Shown here: positions 24,074 through 36,289 of the stretch, piece after piece
Position numbering within the stretch: the first letter of the stretch is position 1
Layout: every line of letters begins with the position of its first letter
Origin: Blasia pusilla
Taxonomy: Eukaryota; Marchantiophyta; Marchantiopsida; Blasiales
DNA: 64,000 nt
Assembly: GCA_050084515.1 (NCBI GenBank)
Contig: CM114275.1
Location: forward strand, 1,364,001-1,428,000
Direction: 5' to 3'
Position numbers and translations under genes: made by a program
Notes under the pieces: model-generated
Databases searched by the model: none
What the model saw: the letters and a program-made list of their open reading frames with translations, nothing else
What the model was told of the DNA's origin: nothing

Positions 24074-24533
24074 TCGTACATAACATCAATTCAATTGATT
24101 TGCCCAAAAGAATCTCTTCCACTCACGAACCAAACATGTCTAAATCCAACATCACGTCATTCAAGAAATTTTTTTGAGTGGGGACATCAATGTTGTATGG
24201 TATCCGGGAGAGGAACATGCTGGCGACATCTTCACTAAAGGCCTACCTACTGCCCAAGTTTGAAAGATTCGTATCACTCCTAGGTGTTTTAGATTCCATG
24301 ATTCGAACATAACATCAATTCAATTGATTTGTCCAAAAAACCACTCTTCCACTCACGAACTAAACATGTCTAAATCTTGCATCACCTCGTTCAAGAAAAA
24401 GTTTTGAGTGGGGACATCGATGTTGTATGGTGTCCGGAGACGAACAGGTTGCTGACGTTTTCACTAAAGGCTACCTCCTGACCAAGTTTGAAAGATTCAG
24501 ATCACTCCTAGGTGTTTTAGATTCCATGAAAAC
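24074..24533 (+). repeat. 230-bp tandem duplication at the 3' end of the copia coding region
   Basis: Two consecutive copies of ATAACATCAATTCAATTGAT ... GAAAGATTCxxATCACTCC ... GTGTTTTAGATTCCATGA. Each encodes the element's C-terminal GDIFTKG/ADVFTKG motif. The copies differ by substitutions and small indels. Confidence 0.85.
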
Positions 24534-24551
24534 TAGTTCAGTTTAGTGAGA

Positions 24552-24706
24552 TGTTGGAATATATAAACAGCAACAAGCTAGACGTAAACGCTGCACACCA
24601 CCAAACGTAAGCCAACTTGAACGCTACAACGATCACTTAGCTTCATTTTTAAAGCAGACCACATAATAAAGAATTCTGCTGGGCGATTCTGCTGAAATAA
24701 ACTACA
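24552..24706 (+). repeat. 3' LTR of the copia element
   Basis: 155 bp, starting TGTTGGAATATATAAAC and ending AAATAAACTACA. It is shorter than the 5' copy by internal deletions. Confidence 0.8.
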
Positions 24707-25372
24707 GAATTTTACTTATGCAGTTCCAATGGGCAATCAAATCCATCACTCGTTCAGGCGACTGGAAGAAATGGAGAATCTGTGTGGACTTGAATGTTCC
24801 TCCTGAAGGTTACTGACTGTGCTCGGAAATCAGAAAATTCTGCTTGAATGGAGAGTCAAATCCTCGACCTTGAAGTCCGAAATATTGGTGATGGAGATGC
24901 TAGACAGATATGATTGAGGGGTTCCACAGCCTACAGGCTTGAAGTGAACTCTATAGAGGCCAGATTAATCCGTCACTTGCTGCAAGACCTATTCATTTAT
25001 GCGGCTGGTAACAAAGGAGCAGGATCCGTAACATGCAGGCCGACAGGGTAGTTTTTGAACTACATCTACTGGCAGAAGTGATTTGTACAGAGATAAATTT
25101 CAGCGTTTCAGGAGCCCTGCAAATGGCTCACAACTGATCGTTTTTTAGGGCTTCCTCGAACTATTGCTTGCTACGATTTGGTCTGATGAACACCAGTTGC
25201 TGTTGAAGGAAGTTAGTAATTTCCTATGCCGTGAACTTCATGGTACTGGTCTGCAAAATTGTTAGACCCTTGAAGCAGCCTTCTAGAGGAAAGAATGGGC
25301 ACATCTCGCTTCGGTGACCACTCTGCACAAAGTTTTACATGCAGTTATCCGAACAGGAGGCAACGATGTCAC

Positions 25373-27613
25373 CTAGCCTTGACTGCTATGGTTTTCGATA
25401 GTCTCTACAACTACGTCCATTGTGGGTCTATCAGCTGGAACTTTTCCAACGCACTGGAGTGCTAGATTCAGAAACATCTGAAGCTCTGCATCAGAGCGGT
25501 TTGTAATGGTAGGGTCGAAGAGATGACGAACTGATTCAAACCTTCCGTCATGTCTCGACAAAGTGTTTCGCACTTTGTCAGCAAGGCATATCCCCGTTCT
25601 AGGGCTAAAAGGAGCTCTTGATGTCAGCAGCTGAAGTAGGATTATCCCAAAACTGTACACATTACTGTGTTGTGCCACCACTTGCGTCAAACATTCTGGA
25701 TCTGCATATTCCTGCAAACAGCGAAAGAACCAGTCGATATCAGGTTCGGATCCAGGTTTAGAAGTGCTTAGTGTCGCAAAAAACTCACTACCTGGCTGTA
25801 TTCTAGCTCTCCCGAGTTTTGTATCAGCCGTTAACTTAATTGTGTCGAAGCCCCTACGCAGGCAATGGAAAGAAAGCTATGACTATATGCGCACAATATG
25901 AATAATTATGAATAGTGGTAGTAGAACCCCGTACGCAAGATCGTGCGACAGAAAAAGCTTCGGAAGACCGTAGTGGACGACCAGAGGTAGCAATCTTCAC
26001 GGAAAATTCATCTGCGAGAAAAATATTGGTCGGTTTCAAGTCCGAGTGAACAACTGCCGGTTCGTGTTCAAAATGAAGATGTGAAATTCCGCGTGCAATG
26101 CCAAGCGCAACGTTTACTCGTGTCTTCCATGGCAGACCAGAGGAACCTGATAAATGGTGCGCTTCAAAGTAAGGTTAAATTGCTAGGAAGTTTACGGAAT
26201 TGACTGTCAAAGATTCTTCTGAAGGGGAGTTTCCTTTCAGTCTTAATAAAGGTATGGGATTAACAATGCGGTGAGGGAAGCATGTACAGAGAGTGAAGGT
26301 CTTTTAAGAGCTCAAACTAAAAGGGTAGTAACCGCAACCACAGCGTCATAAGATATACGTTACAAGTCTCCCAAAAGATGGTAATGGTTTCACTAACCGT
26401 AGAGATGATCCTCCAGACAACCGTTGCCAGTGAATTCTAGAACCAGTAGTTGCTCCCCTTGATCATCGGAGTAGCCTACGAGGCCCAAGATGTTTTGATG
26501 CTTCAAACTCGCCAAGAACTTCAGCTCCGCTCGAAAGTCTCTTGTCTCTACGTCGGTCACCCTTCTCACAGCCACTATCTCGCCGGACGCTAATTCTCCT
26601 CTATACGTCTTCAAAATCCAATCGTGCACAAAGCGACTCCGTGCAGTAAGATTTCAAATTTCTGAGAAGCTCAGTAAGGACAACTTGAGCTAGGACTGCG
26701 CTTCCCGAGATCTCTTGTTGTGCAAAAGATTACGAAATTTCATGTGCTACACAACTTGATCACAATGACAGAGAAAGTAACAAATCGAAAAATCGATCGT
26801 GCGCACTCTTACTCCAAAGTAACGCAACAAGGCGTTAGCACAGTGTCACACAGGAAGAGTAAGTTCAGGTTACCTTTTCAAAGGTCATATGACGAATTAT
26901 GGTGGATTCATTGAAACAATCGGTGGCAATTTCTAGTTCCTTGTAGGTGAACCATCTGATCCCAAGGTTTGAATCCCTAGGTGAAGAGTTGCTTCCATCC
27001 GATCTGGGACTCTTCAATGAAGCTGGCGAAAACAGAAGCAACAAGGACCCACCGGTCACAGTTTGTACTAGAGTGTTCGCCCAAATCCTGTTCAAGCTCT
27101 ACTTTGAATCTAGATTTCACTAAAGATATTATCCATAGGTGAGCGAGACTTTCACTTACAATCCTCGGTCACAACAAGCTAACCCAGCAGATAAATTGGT
27201 CTCTAATTCACTAGCTATAATGCATTCTGGTCTCAAATTAACGACAGATTCGAGACGGGTCTAGATGATAAAGCAAGTCCTGCGCAAGAGAGCGGAGGAG
27301 ATGGTCAGACGACCCAAGAGATGCCCTACATTTAAGGCAGCTAGCGCTTGACGCTCGCGAACGAAAATTGGCGGAGTAAAGTCTCCACAATTTAGTGATA
27401 TGGGAAACTGGCAGCAATGACAAACGTTGTACCTTTCGCCCACGACAAGATGGAAGTAAACGAACGCGACTCAGAATCGCTCTCCTTCGCCTTATGTTTG
27501 GAAGTCTTTCCGGCATCAAAGTTAATGCAGAACCAGCCCTTCGCCTTAGGTTGGGCCACGGACTCGAAACTGATACTTTCCATACTTCTCATCGATCTCA
27601 CTTCCCGTCTCAT
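25373..27613 (-). CDS. Receptor-like (cytoplasmic) kinase family protein, probable pseudokinase
   Basis: The kinase exons join in phase: 26874 and upstream (exon from about 27095), 26608-26398, 26146-25935, 25711-25373. The domain opens with WFTYKELEIATDCFNES, typical of plant receptor-like cytoplasmic kinases. Key residues are changed. The glycine loop reads IIRHMTFEKTYRGEL, the VAVK lysine is Arg (VAVRR), HRD is HSD (the catalytic Asp is kept) and DFG is TSG (KIATSG). YADPE, YSFGIILLQLLT and the C-terminal lobe through DRPTMDVVVE are normal. No extracellular or membrane segment was found. An exon at 27613-27433 (MRREVRSMRS..., basic and Ser-rich) may be the N-terminus, but its splice phase does not join cleanly, so the 5' end is uncertain. 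It likely acts as a scaffold or regulator in signalling. Confidence 0.75.
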
Positions 27614-30600
27614 CCGCTCAGGGGTTTCAAGTCGGCGTTTCGATTAGCTAGATGTCAATTTCAGGAGCACATAAATTTCGAAGCCCTAGTCTCCGAGCAA
27701 GCCTCCGTCGATTAACCAAGATTTCATGACTAGAGTGAATGCATCTTTTGTTTCTTCGACTCATGGTATTCTGCGATAAGCTCTAGACGTCTACATAAGA
27801 ACACACGCTGTGGATTGCAGTGCCCATTCGGATTACTCTTTGGTCTGGTCCATGACCCCGTACTTCCGACGTCCTTTCACTCACCCCAAAGCACCCTGTC
27901 CTCTGTCTGGTCCTCTGTCTGGTCTCGGCCACGAGCCAAGAGGTTTCCACGTTTCTCTGCGGCGAGGCAAGCAGCCAAAGTGAAATTCTTCTGTTGTGAG
28001 CCAGACCTACAAATCAAAAGTTGACAGTATCTTTTACGAATATTTATAACTATGTTGCCACGGAGTAGTTGATGGAGGGCTTCCAACGTGGGTAAAGATA
28101 GAATTACTGAGAGTATCTGTCACGGTGGTCCTTATCGACACGATACCTGCAGGAGCACTCACATTCAGCAATCATGCCACATAGTTTCAGCTGGAAAGAT
28201 GAACAGAAATGTAGCTAGAGCTGTCGAGGGCACGCAGCACAACGTATCCAGGTTGTGCTGGGCTGGGCAGACAGTTCAAAATAACCATTCTTACTTTCGG
28301 ACTCACTGTCTTAAGTGAACACAACAGTTCTGTCGCCTGGGGTGTGCTGTGCAAGTCAATCCTTGAAACATGACATTCAACCCAGAACCATGCTCTCCAC
28401 GGGCCAACGGCAGTTGGAGATTTTTTGTTAGCTTAAAGTTTTCTGAATTCACACGCGCAATCAATTGACCGAAGATTCAAATGCAAATGTGAAAAAGCCT
28501 ACCAAATGGTTTGATTCCTCACCATACCAGGAACATGCTGACTCGCGAGACTTCACGAGCCACCGTTAGTCTCCCTGCCTTGTGCTCTCTTCGTTTTTAC
28601 CGAGGATTGATTCGCGAATAAAGTGATCAGGATGCCGTCCCGGGCGTGACTGCCTTGAACAACAGGTCGGGTTCTGTCATGAAAGTAGACATACTACAAA
28701 GCAGGAATTAAAAAATCAGTTCCTCAATGCGAAGGATCCAAAGGCAGCCCTATAAGGTCATCCACCTCCCGCTGGATGCGACCTGGCCAAGAGAAAAAGC
28801 AGTGATTTATACGACTCCCCTGAGAAAATCCCACCACCTGGTCCACAATTCTCATCTGATCTCTGAGATTTCCTTAGCGCAGCTGCATCCCTTAGGAATC
28901 TCTCTTGCATTAACTCGCGAACAGGACTTCGACTCGAGCATCTTCATTTCAATATCCTAGATGTTTGAATGCATTGATTTAGTTATTCATTCCATTTATT
29001 GAAATACAATTTTTCTGATGTCAACCCTCTTGAGACAGCTTCCAAGTTTCACATGGACATCTCAGCTTTCCAACTCCCCACTTCAGCACATGCAAACTCG
29101 CGAATCAATTTGATCACGCTAGTGGAATGACCATTATGCAAAAATTCCACGACAGCGTGAATTCAACATTACTCAAATAGAAAGTTGATGCACATCTCTG
29201 GAGTTTATAGTCTCATGTATATTTGGTAGACATGTAGTCTTTGTGCTAATGCTGCCAAGGATCCATCCTTGTCTGCGCTTATCGGCAGGTATTGAATTAT
29301 TGCGGCCCACTTGTGTAGCCATCTGCTGGAGAGTCATTCTACCAGCTTTTGCGTAACAAGCACTATCGCCATAATAATTTTCTGCTGCCTGTTGAACTCG
29401 TGCTTACCCTGGAGGGCTCAGGACCTCTACTAGGTTTTCATCTCAGGAGTTCTATCCCTAACGTTTTGTAATCAAAGACCTTCTGGCTGATCTAATGCTC
29501 TTTCTCGATCTGATTATATTCTACGCCCGGACTTTCGCAACTGCGTCGATGGGGTAGAGGTATATGAAAGAAGATTCAACTTTGACCTGAAATTATACAA
29601 CAGAGAAAGTCGAATAAATATGCGAAGAACTACATAACTATCAGGACTGTTTTCTTCCATGTCGAGACAACAAAAACCGAGCTTGTGAATATTAAGATTT
29701 TTTCGTGCACAAACCACAGAGTTTCTTGAAAACCCGGGGCTTTTGACACCCCCTTCGAACGATGTTTAGAAAAACTTCAGATGCATGTGTTGTGTAAGAA
29801 AGCAAAAGTAGGCAAAATGCATGACCTGATAAAATTTCGCCAGGAGAATTGAGAGGACGACAGTGCTGTGGAAAGAAATCAGTCTTAATTTTGTGTTTGT
29901 AATCGTACATCCACCAGCACAATATAACTCTAGACAACTTCCAGTTCGCAAGACTAAGCGATCCCAAAGAGTCTCTTCAAGTGAAGTTCCTGCCACCTTC
30001 CATCTACACCTAATGGATAAGAAGAAAGTTCCCGAAGGAAGGCTGTCATGTTAAAGAGAAAGGGTTTTGACTTTGAGAGTTACTTGGTACTAACCTCGTA
30101 CTTGACTCAACATAGGCTGAAAAGCAGAGCAACACGAAAAATCACGCTTTTGGCCAAAGCTTACAAAACAGAGACTGGAGTGGAGTATCAACGCCACTAG
30201 TGGCTGTCATCCCACTGTACACAGAGTCATAAGTGGTGAGCTCAAATTGGGATTCCAATGATTAAAGAGTAACTCCCAGATAGACCAGCCGATAAAATTT
30301 AGAGAAGGCTGCCTGACATAATTTCGTAGGCGAAACAATGGCACCCTCTGTGCGAACTCAAGGATAGGTACTTGCTCAGAATGGAGCGAAGATCCTTTCA
30401 AAGTACATCTGTACCGGAGCCCTCCACCACAGTACATTCCTGTTTGACGCTAGTACAACATTCCGGGCCTTCTTGTGTCACGTATACTTGATCCAAAAAG
30501 ATTGCTCGGCAGTTACTTTCATGACTTTAAGATATCTCATTTGAAGGTCCTTGAGAATCTTGTTGCGATACAAATCATTGCTTGAAAGTATTTTATGCGA

Positions 30601-30957
30601 TTTCGTACACAGGAAGACAAGAAAACTTTGTACAAATATCCTTCCTGCCTATTCCTGTAGGTTTCAATTATTTTACGACCACTCCACCACCTGAAAGATT
30701 TCAGGATCCACTCCCACTACCAGCATCTCCTATCCTCTGCTCTGGAATCACTAAAAATCTGAGTTTAAATTCTCTACCCCACGTACGATCCAGCAATCAG
30801 CCCTGGGTGTTAGCTGTAGCAAATAACCGATGAGATTAATCTACGAAAACACACAGGAAGTTCTTCAATTGGAATTTAAAAATCTAGAGAGAAGCTTTTC
30901 TGCACGTGGTCATGAACAGAGGGGAAATGTCTGTAAGACTATGGAGTATAACTCAGC
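27614..30957. other. Long stretch without recognised gene
   Basis: No ORF with a recognisable family, no LTR or TIR pair and no tRNA-like gene were seen. The base composition is less AT-rich than the repeat regions. It may hold the promoter of the kinase gene and non-coding transcripts. Confidence 0.35.
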
Positions 30958-31385
30958 TTTCTGTTTTCTATGCGTACATTAACAAACACCACCTCGTCTG
31001 CATGTACTGCGAAACACAAATACGCACTTTTTGTAGCATCCACCAGCCATGAATGACAGCTCTGCCTCCTCAACATACTTTTGGGCTTGTGGATCCCCCC
31101 CTAATACCATCACTTCAAGAGCACCCTATGATTTCCTTACGTCTTGATCCCCAAAATACTCCTCTCCTTTCTGCTTTTCGTGCGCACAGTAACAAAACAT
31201 ACCAGAACCCCTTCCGTCTGCATGAACTACGAAACACAAACGTGCAGTTTCCGTAGGATCAAGCAGCCATGAATAACAGCTCTGCTTCCAAAATTTTTGG
31301 ATACCCCCTCATTCTATCTCTTAAAGAGCAACCCTTGATCTCCTAGCGTCTCGTTTCCCAAGAGACTCCTCTACTTTCTCTACTT
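30958..31385. repeat. Two tandem copies of a 208-bp unit
   Basis: Copies start near 30958 and 31166. Shared blocks are GTCTGCATG.ACT.CGAAACACAAA, CAGCCATGAAT.ACAGCTCTGC, ATCCCCC and CTCCTCT..TTTCT. Confidence 0.8.
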
Positions 31386-33165
31386 ATGTCCTGAACCTTC
31401 GGATCCAGTGAGTTTCCCACCAAACTCATTGTATAAGTGAGTAGAAACTTTGGCTGCAGTATCTTGGTGTCCTTGGATTATCAAGACGGTACTGATCATG
31501 TTTCCGTTTGCACTATCTCTCGAGATGTCCTCAACGTCAGATTTCAATCCTAGTAGTGCAAAAACGAATCTGACAACGTAGACTGGCTTGAGCATTTTCA
31601 ACGTGCCTTCACCTGCAGTAGGTTTATCTCCTTCCAGCAGAATAGATTTACTAGAGTACGGACCTTGTTTCGGGAATCGCAGGCAGATCTGTCCCTCCGA
31701 ACTGAGTCTGACCCACTAAGTCTTGAGGTAAACACGGAGGATCTTCGTCATTGCCATTACAACGGCTGTGTTTTTCGAAGAGATGAAACGCCTGCACTTA
31801 ACACGCCAAGCCAAAGTGGATGTCCGACATTAGAGAAGCTAAACATCTTCAGGAAATCTTCTACATAAACTTCTGGAGGAACAACAGGCCAAACCAACCA
31901 AGGGTCCGGAAAAAATTACAACAGAGTTAAGTTTGAAGAGTCTCCCGCACTGATAGAAACATCTGTCAGATGTGATCACACGACGACAATCTGTCTAACC
32001 AAGACTCTTTTGTAACTTAGATAGCACGGACCTGGCTTTCTTCATGAGATTCTTCAACATTCCTTTTCAAATGAGAAAATCTTGTTACCTGACCCCTCGA
32101 GTTCGTGATTTCACCAAGAGAATCATCTGAAACATCTGAAGGCAATATCATCCTCCAACGGAAACAACACTCCCAAACACTCAATTAGCAATGCTGCTCT
32201 TGTTTGAAAATCTCTGGAATGATTTACTCATCCCCCAATCCTCATAGCTATCTGCAGAAACGCCCTAGCAACTGTCAGTGCTGTATCAACTAGCATCTTT
32301 CGTTGCTGATCCCAAAGCTCATCCGCATCACTCCGAATTTCTCCAATTGCAAGAGATCCGAGAGCTGGGCCCATATTTCATTCAAAAAACACCAGGGAGT
32401 TTTCAAATTTTCAAGTGTATTGATGTATTGACAAGCCCCACCATTTCCTCTGTAGCGCACAGGAACCCTCCAACTCTAGCAAGACCCAAAAGAAACTCAG
32501 AAAAATACCATAGTCAATGATGGAGCCTCGCCAACGGGAGCATCAATTCCTCTTCTTCGTCCTTGTATTCGCTTCATGAGTCCAATTTTTAAGTATTGGT
32601 GAATTAGATCTGGAGTTACGTAACTGTGAACGGTACACGAAACATGAATTTCTTCCGATACACACACAGCTTCTGTTCCAAAGTGCTCTGTCCCCAAGCT
32701 TTGTACAACAGTAAAGGGTAATCCAAAGAATACATAAATTGGCTTGGATCCGAAATCTAAGGTGACAAAGGCAAAGTTCTCAAGATAGAACTTTGCTAAA
32801 ACCATCCAGATTCTAAACGATTTATTCAAAAGGGAGGGAAAGACCTAAACAGGAACTTCGCAAAGAACAATTCAAACTACAGCGTTTTCGAAAATGCGCG
32901 ATTTCCCAAGCAATATAGCACTAGTGGATCATAGACACGAGATATTAAGCCACTGATTCACTGATAAAGTTTTATTTTGCAATCGTATGCGAAAACTGAT
33001 GGGATCCTGCATGTAGTGCCGAACAGCGATAAAGCTTCATTCCCACATTGTCGTGTCGGCAACTATTTACCACAATCTAGACCAGGAGACAAGCTCTATC
33101 TAGAGATCATTGTGTCTTCAAATTTGGAAAGCTCCATAATTTCGAAAACTGATTTCTGCAGCCTT
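31386..33165. other. No gene recognised; one unassigned minus-strand ORF
   Basis: A 110-residue minus-strand ORF at 32829-32497 (with YVFFGLPFTVVQSLG) and a 73-residue one at 31601-31380 have protein-like composition but no family I can name. They could be exons of an unknown gene, and I do not call them. Confidence 0.3.
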
Positions 33166-33585
33166 CTACACATGACGTCCAGACTCGCAGGGCTTCCCTT
33201 CAAATCGAAACACTTCTTCCAAATTCTTCCACCATCCTTTAGGATCCGTACTACCCTCACTTCCCTCAACCAGGGTCTCTTGCATTGCATCCGTCACCTT
33301 CCACCATCGTCTCGTTTCCTCATCCGCCAAACCCAGCTTAGAGTCCGTCTCCCAGTCGTCGCCAACGTATTTGAAGTTAGCAATTAACAGGGCGTGCTGA
33401 GGGTCGTAGTGGATTGAGTAGTCGACGATATTTTGCTTTTCGAGGGTCCCAAGAACTCCCGGCCAGACATTGGCGTGTATGCGTTTGTACTCTTCAAGAG
33501 CAGAGGGTTTCACTTTGATGATTTGACAAATGCGACGGTGATCGTTGGATTTCTTCGAGGCTTTGGCATCACTTGTGTCTTCCAT
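33166..33585 (-). CDS. L-rhamnose mutarotase
   Basis: Intronless, 139 residues, a little longer than bacterial RhaM (about 104). It interconverts the alpha and beta anomers of L-rhamnose (and possibly fucose-type sugars), presumably in the cytosol. The active-site pattern of the family is complete: EEYxxxH (Tyr33, His37) in EEYKRIHANVWP, then YSIHYD, and the Trp pair in RRWWKVTDAMQ (94-95), ending with EEVF. A plant-side insertion follows the Trp pair (EGSEGSTDPKGWW). The ATG at 33585 begins MEDTSDAK. An upstream in-frame TTG was not used. A 20-residue hydrophilic extension precedes the domain, with no targeting signal visible. The neighbours are unrelated. Confidence 0.88.
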   Translation of the reverse strand: MEDTSDAKASKKSNDHRRICQIIKVKPSALEEYKRIHANVWPGVLGTLEKQNIVDYSIHYDPQHALLIANFKYVGDDWETDSKLGLADEETRRWWKVTDAMQETLVEGSEGSTDPKGWWKNLEEVFRFEGKPCESGRHV

Positions 33586-34835
33586 TGTTGACAACAAGTA
33601 CAACCAACACTACAGAAAAAGAGTCTATTGTGCGTCTTGTAGGCGTAGCAATGATATGACTTACGCTGGTTTGTGCTGAAAACAGACTTTTCAGTCCGTC
33701 TACTGTGCACATATCGTGAGGAGTAAGTGCTATCGAGGGGCGATGAGTGCACAACTTCGGATGTGGGTTTGGAAGCGGCCCAGTAAAGCTGCATGATCTC
33801 CGCTGCTTTTGTGTAATGCGAAAGAACATTTCATGTATGACAGTGCAAACACCGGGAGAGAAGAGAAAAACAAGACTTGAATCGGAGACAAGATGTGGGT
33901 GTGTCGATGAGCGTAGTGTGTGGATGGAGGTGTGAGATGGAACGGATAATATCTCTACTAAATATTTCATGTTTTCCATGGCTTTCTTTCATTCATGTTG
34001 ACACTAGTAAGGTGCCATGTGATGCATGGGAAATGGCATCATTTCCTTTAAAGCTAGTGTATAGCTCTTTAAGGGAAGAGACCAATGATGTTACACATAA
34101 ATTTGTAGCATGTGAAAAAAAATTTTGCTGTCCAATTGTCACATGCCAAGCGGAGGTGTTTGCAGATAAAAAAGGCACTCTCCCATAATAGTTTAGATAG
34201 ATTAGAGGCCCACATTTACTCATCATATTTTTCCTCACCATCTTGGCTATCCATGTGTCCTTCGCATGTGTTTATTAATTATTTTCTTCCCCACCCTTCT
34301 CAAAGGGTCGCACAGTGGTTGAAGTTATGATCACTTAGTATATCGTGTAGACAAGCTATCAACTCCTTATCCTCCGAGAAATGCTTATGACCATCCATGA
34401 CTTTGATGATAGTTCTTAAGAACATAGTCATGTACTTTATGCATCTCAACATCACTCAATAAGTTTGCCTTTGCTAATAATTAAGTTCTAAACCACTTTC
34501 CTCCTTGTGGATAATCCCACCCAAGTCCATGGTCCCATCTTTTCAAATTGTTCGAAAATATCCTAAAAGTAGAATAAGCCCTTGTAATACTATTTCCCTT
34601 TACCGATACTTCCTTTAGGGAAGTCCTTTCGTTGCACATAACTCTTCACGCATCATATGACCCAACATATCCACCGTGCGTGTATTTTTTCACACATTTC
34701 AATCTCCTCCACCAAATGGTATGATTTCAATTACATTTCAATCTCCACATGGTAACAATTTCTCTAACATAATCATGCCATGTTGACATAATCATGCCAT
34801 GTTGTATTTTGAACTTCATGTGGGGTACACTTGCT
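33586..34835. other. Intergenic sequence
   Basis: The first few hundred bases upstream of the mutarotase should hold its promoter, although no clear TATA box was found. GGCACTCTCCCATAATA at 34171 recurs at 35384, so a dispersed repeat is present. Confidence 0.35.
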
Positions 34836-34847
34836 CAGAGAGGGAGG

Positions 34848-34899
<52 letters not shown>
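34836..34899. repeat. (GA)n microsatellite
   Basis: About 64 bp of GA repeats with single-base interruptions (AGGGAGGGAG, GAGGAG). Confidence 0.97.
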
Positions 34900-35337
34900 T
34901 ACTCATTAAGTAGTGCCTGTCGTAGCCTTGCGACCATAGACCCTCCGCCTTGGTCGGACGGTGCTTGAGACTGGGATGGGTGTAGCGAGAGGAAGAAGTG
35001 AGGGAGGTATCATATGAGATGAGGGAGACACTCTCATAAAGTGTGAGTGATGACCAAACAATTGTGTTCGTGCGAAGCTTCCAAGTGTCAACCAAGAAAA
35101 TCTTCACCACACCATCTGCTTTACTTGATTGGGATCCCCAATAGACATTACTTACAAGTGCAGTAGCTTTGGGCAATGAATCAAGGCTACTGAATGTGTT
35201 GAAAAATTCTAGTATGACCAGCTTAGCAATATAAGCATACTAGCTATTGCTCGTGCTCTGCACACGTGAATTAAAGCAAACATGCTCAGATTTCAAAGCA
35301 AGTTAAGGAAGAATGACACGTGATAACTAATTGGAGG

Positions 35338-35947
35338 CTAGGAAAGACATGTGTCACTAGGAGGGATAGCACCCTGTATAAGGGCACTCTCCCATAATAA
35401 TATAGATACTCTTGCTCTGGGTGATGTGAATTTTGTGCAGGAGATCAAGTAGTGATGAGGGGTTCCATCCCAATCAGCACACAAGGCGCAAGAGTTTAGT
35501 TGTGTTCCCATCTTGCTTTTCTTATGGTTCAAGGGAATTGCCTCTATCCTAAACTTGAACTTGAGCGGGGTTCCCCACAAATAGTTCTTCAGTTCTTTCT
35601 TTTTTTGGATATACCATCAAGAGATAGAGATCACACATATTCATGGCTTCCTCCATGCTCTTCTACTGTGAGCGTTTGCCCACTGGATTATTTATGGTAT
35701 CCAAAAATGCTTTTGCATCTTGCTCCCACAGTTTAGGCCGTGCTGGGAGCTTGGTTTCTTGCACAATCTCTTGAACTTTTTTCGTCCAAGATGTGGCATG
35801 CTTTACGGGTCTTCTTTGGGTCCAATTTTTCCCCATCACCTCTTTAGGATAGCCATATGAGTCCATCATCTCCAACTCCCTCCACCATTTCAACTTGGTG
35901 ATGTCATGTCTATCCTCCAAGGATTTCACTCCAAGTTCTGATCTCAC
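35338..35947 (-). pseudogene. LINE-type retrotransposon, 3' end of the pol ORF
   Basis: The minus strand reads LGVKSLEDRHDITKLKWWREL, a segment typical downstream of LINE reverse transcriptases. After a frameshift near 35600 comes WGTPLKFKFRIEAIP and a zinc-knuckle-like CALCADWDGTPHHYLISC. The reverse transcriptase core would lie beyond 35950 on this strand but is not recognisable. Confidence 0.55.
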
Positions 35948-36289
35948 ACCAACTCTAGGCCGTTCTCCACGAATTCCTTGCGATTGGGTATCCTTAGTTA
36001 AAATTACATCTTATGATCCACTTCTTGCCTGGATTGTAGCCTTTTTTGAAGCTCTACAGTGAAGACATCCCCAAAACCTTCAAATTTTTTTGCATTCTTG
36101 GCAAGAGATTCCTATTTAGTTCTTCCACTATTGCTACTCCATCCATTTTAGATTCCAAAATTCTCAGCATTACTCCCTCATATTGGAAGACCTCCTAGAG
36201 ATCCTTATGAAACTACTAAGCGGAATGTTGGATTCTCAACATCCACTTCTCTAAGCACCATTAATCTGATCGGCCCCCTTGTATGAGGA

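Larger units (their letters stand above)
22044..24706 (+). mobile_element. Ty1/copia retrotransposon, internally deleted
   Basis: It is bounded by related LTRs (22044-22230 and 24552-24706), both starting TGTTGGAATAT and ending GCTGAAATAAACTACA. Just after the 5' LTR, TAGTATTAGACC resembles the usual copia primer-binding site TGGTATCAGAGC (initiator Met tRNA). Gag remains lie at 22660-23100 (LKHAETLKKAWRTLEAAY). Protease is at 23400-23460 (WFIDSGANNHM), and the pre-integrase domain at 23825-23990 (WHERLGHFNTKG, CDPCVRGKQPR). Most of the integrase and the reverse transcriptase are missing: the sequence jumps to the element's C-terminal end (VVWYPGEEHAGDIFTKGLP). Stops and frameshifts make it inactive. 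Confidence 0.85.

Noticed and set aside
27392-27443. Clean joining of the N-terminal exon to the kinase
   Set aside because: The donor at 27433 leaves phase 1 and no acceptor near 27090 restores the frame, so the N-terminus is left uncertain.
32497-32829. Possible exon of an unknown gene (minus strand)
   Set aside because: Protein-like, but no family recognised and no convincing splice partners.
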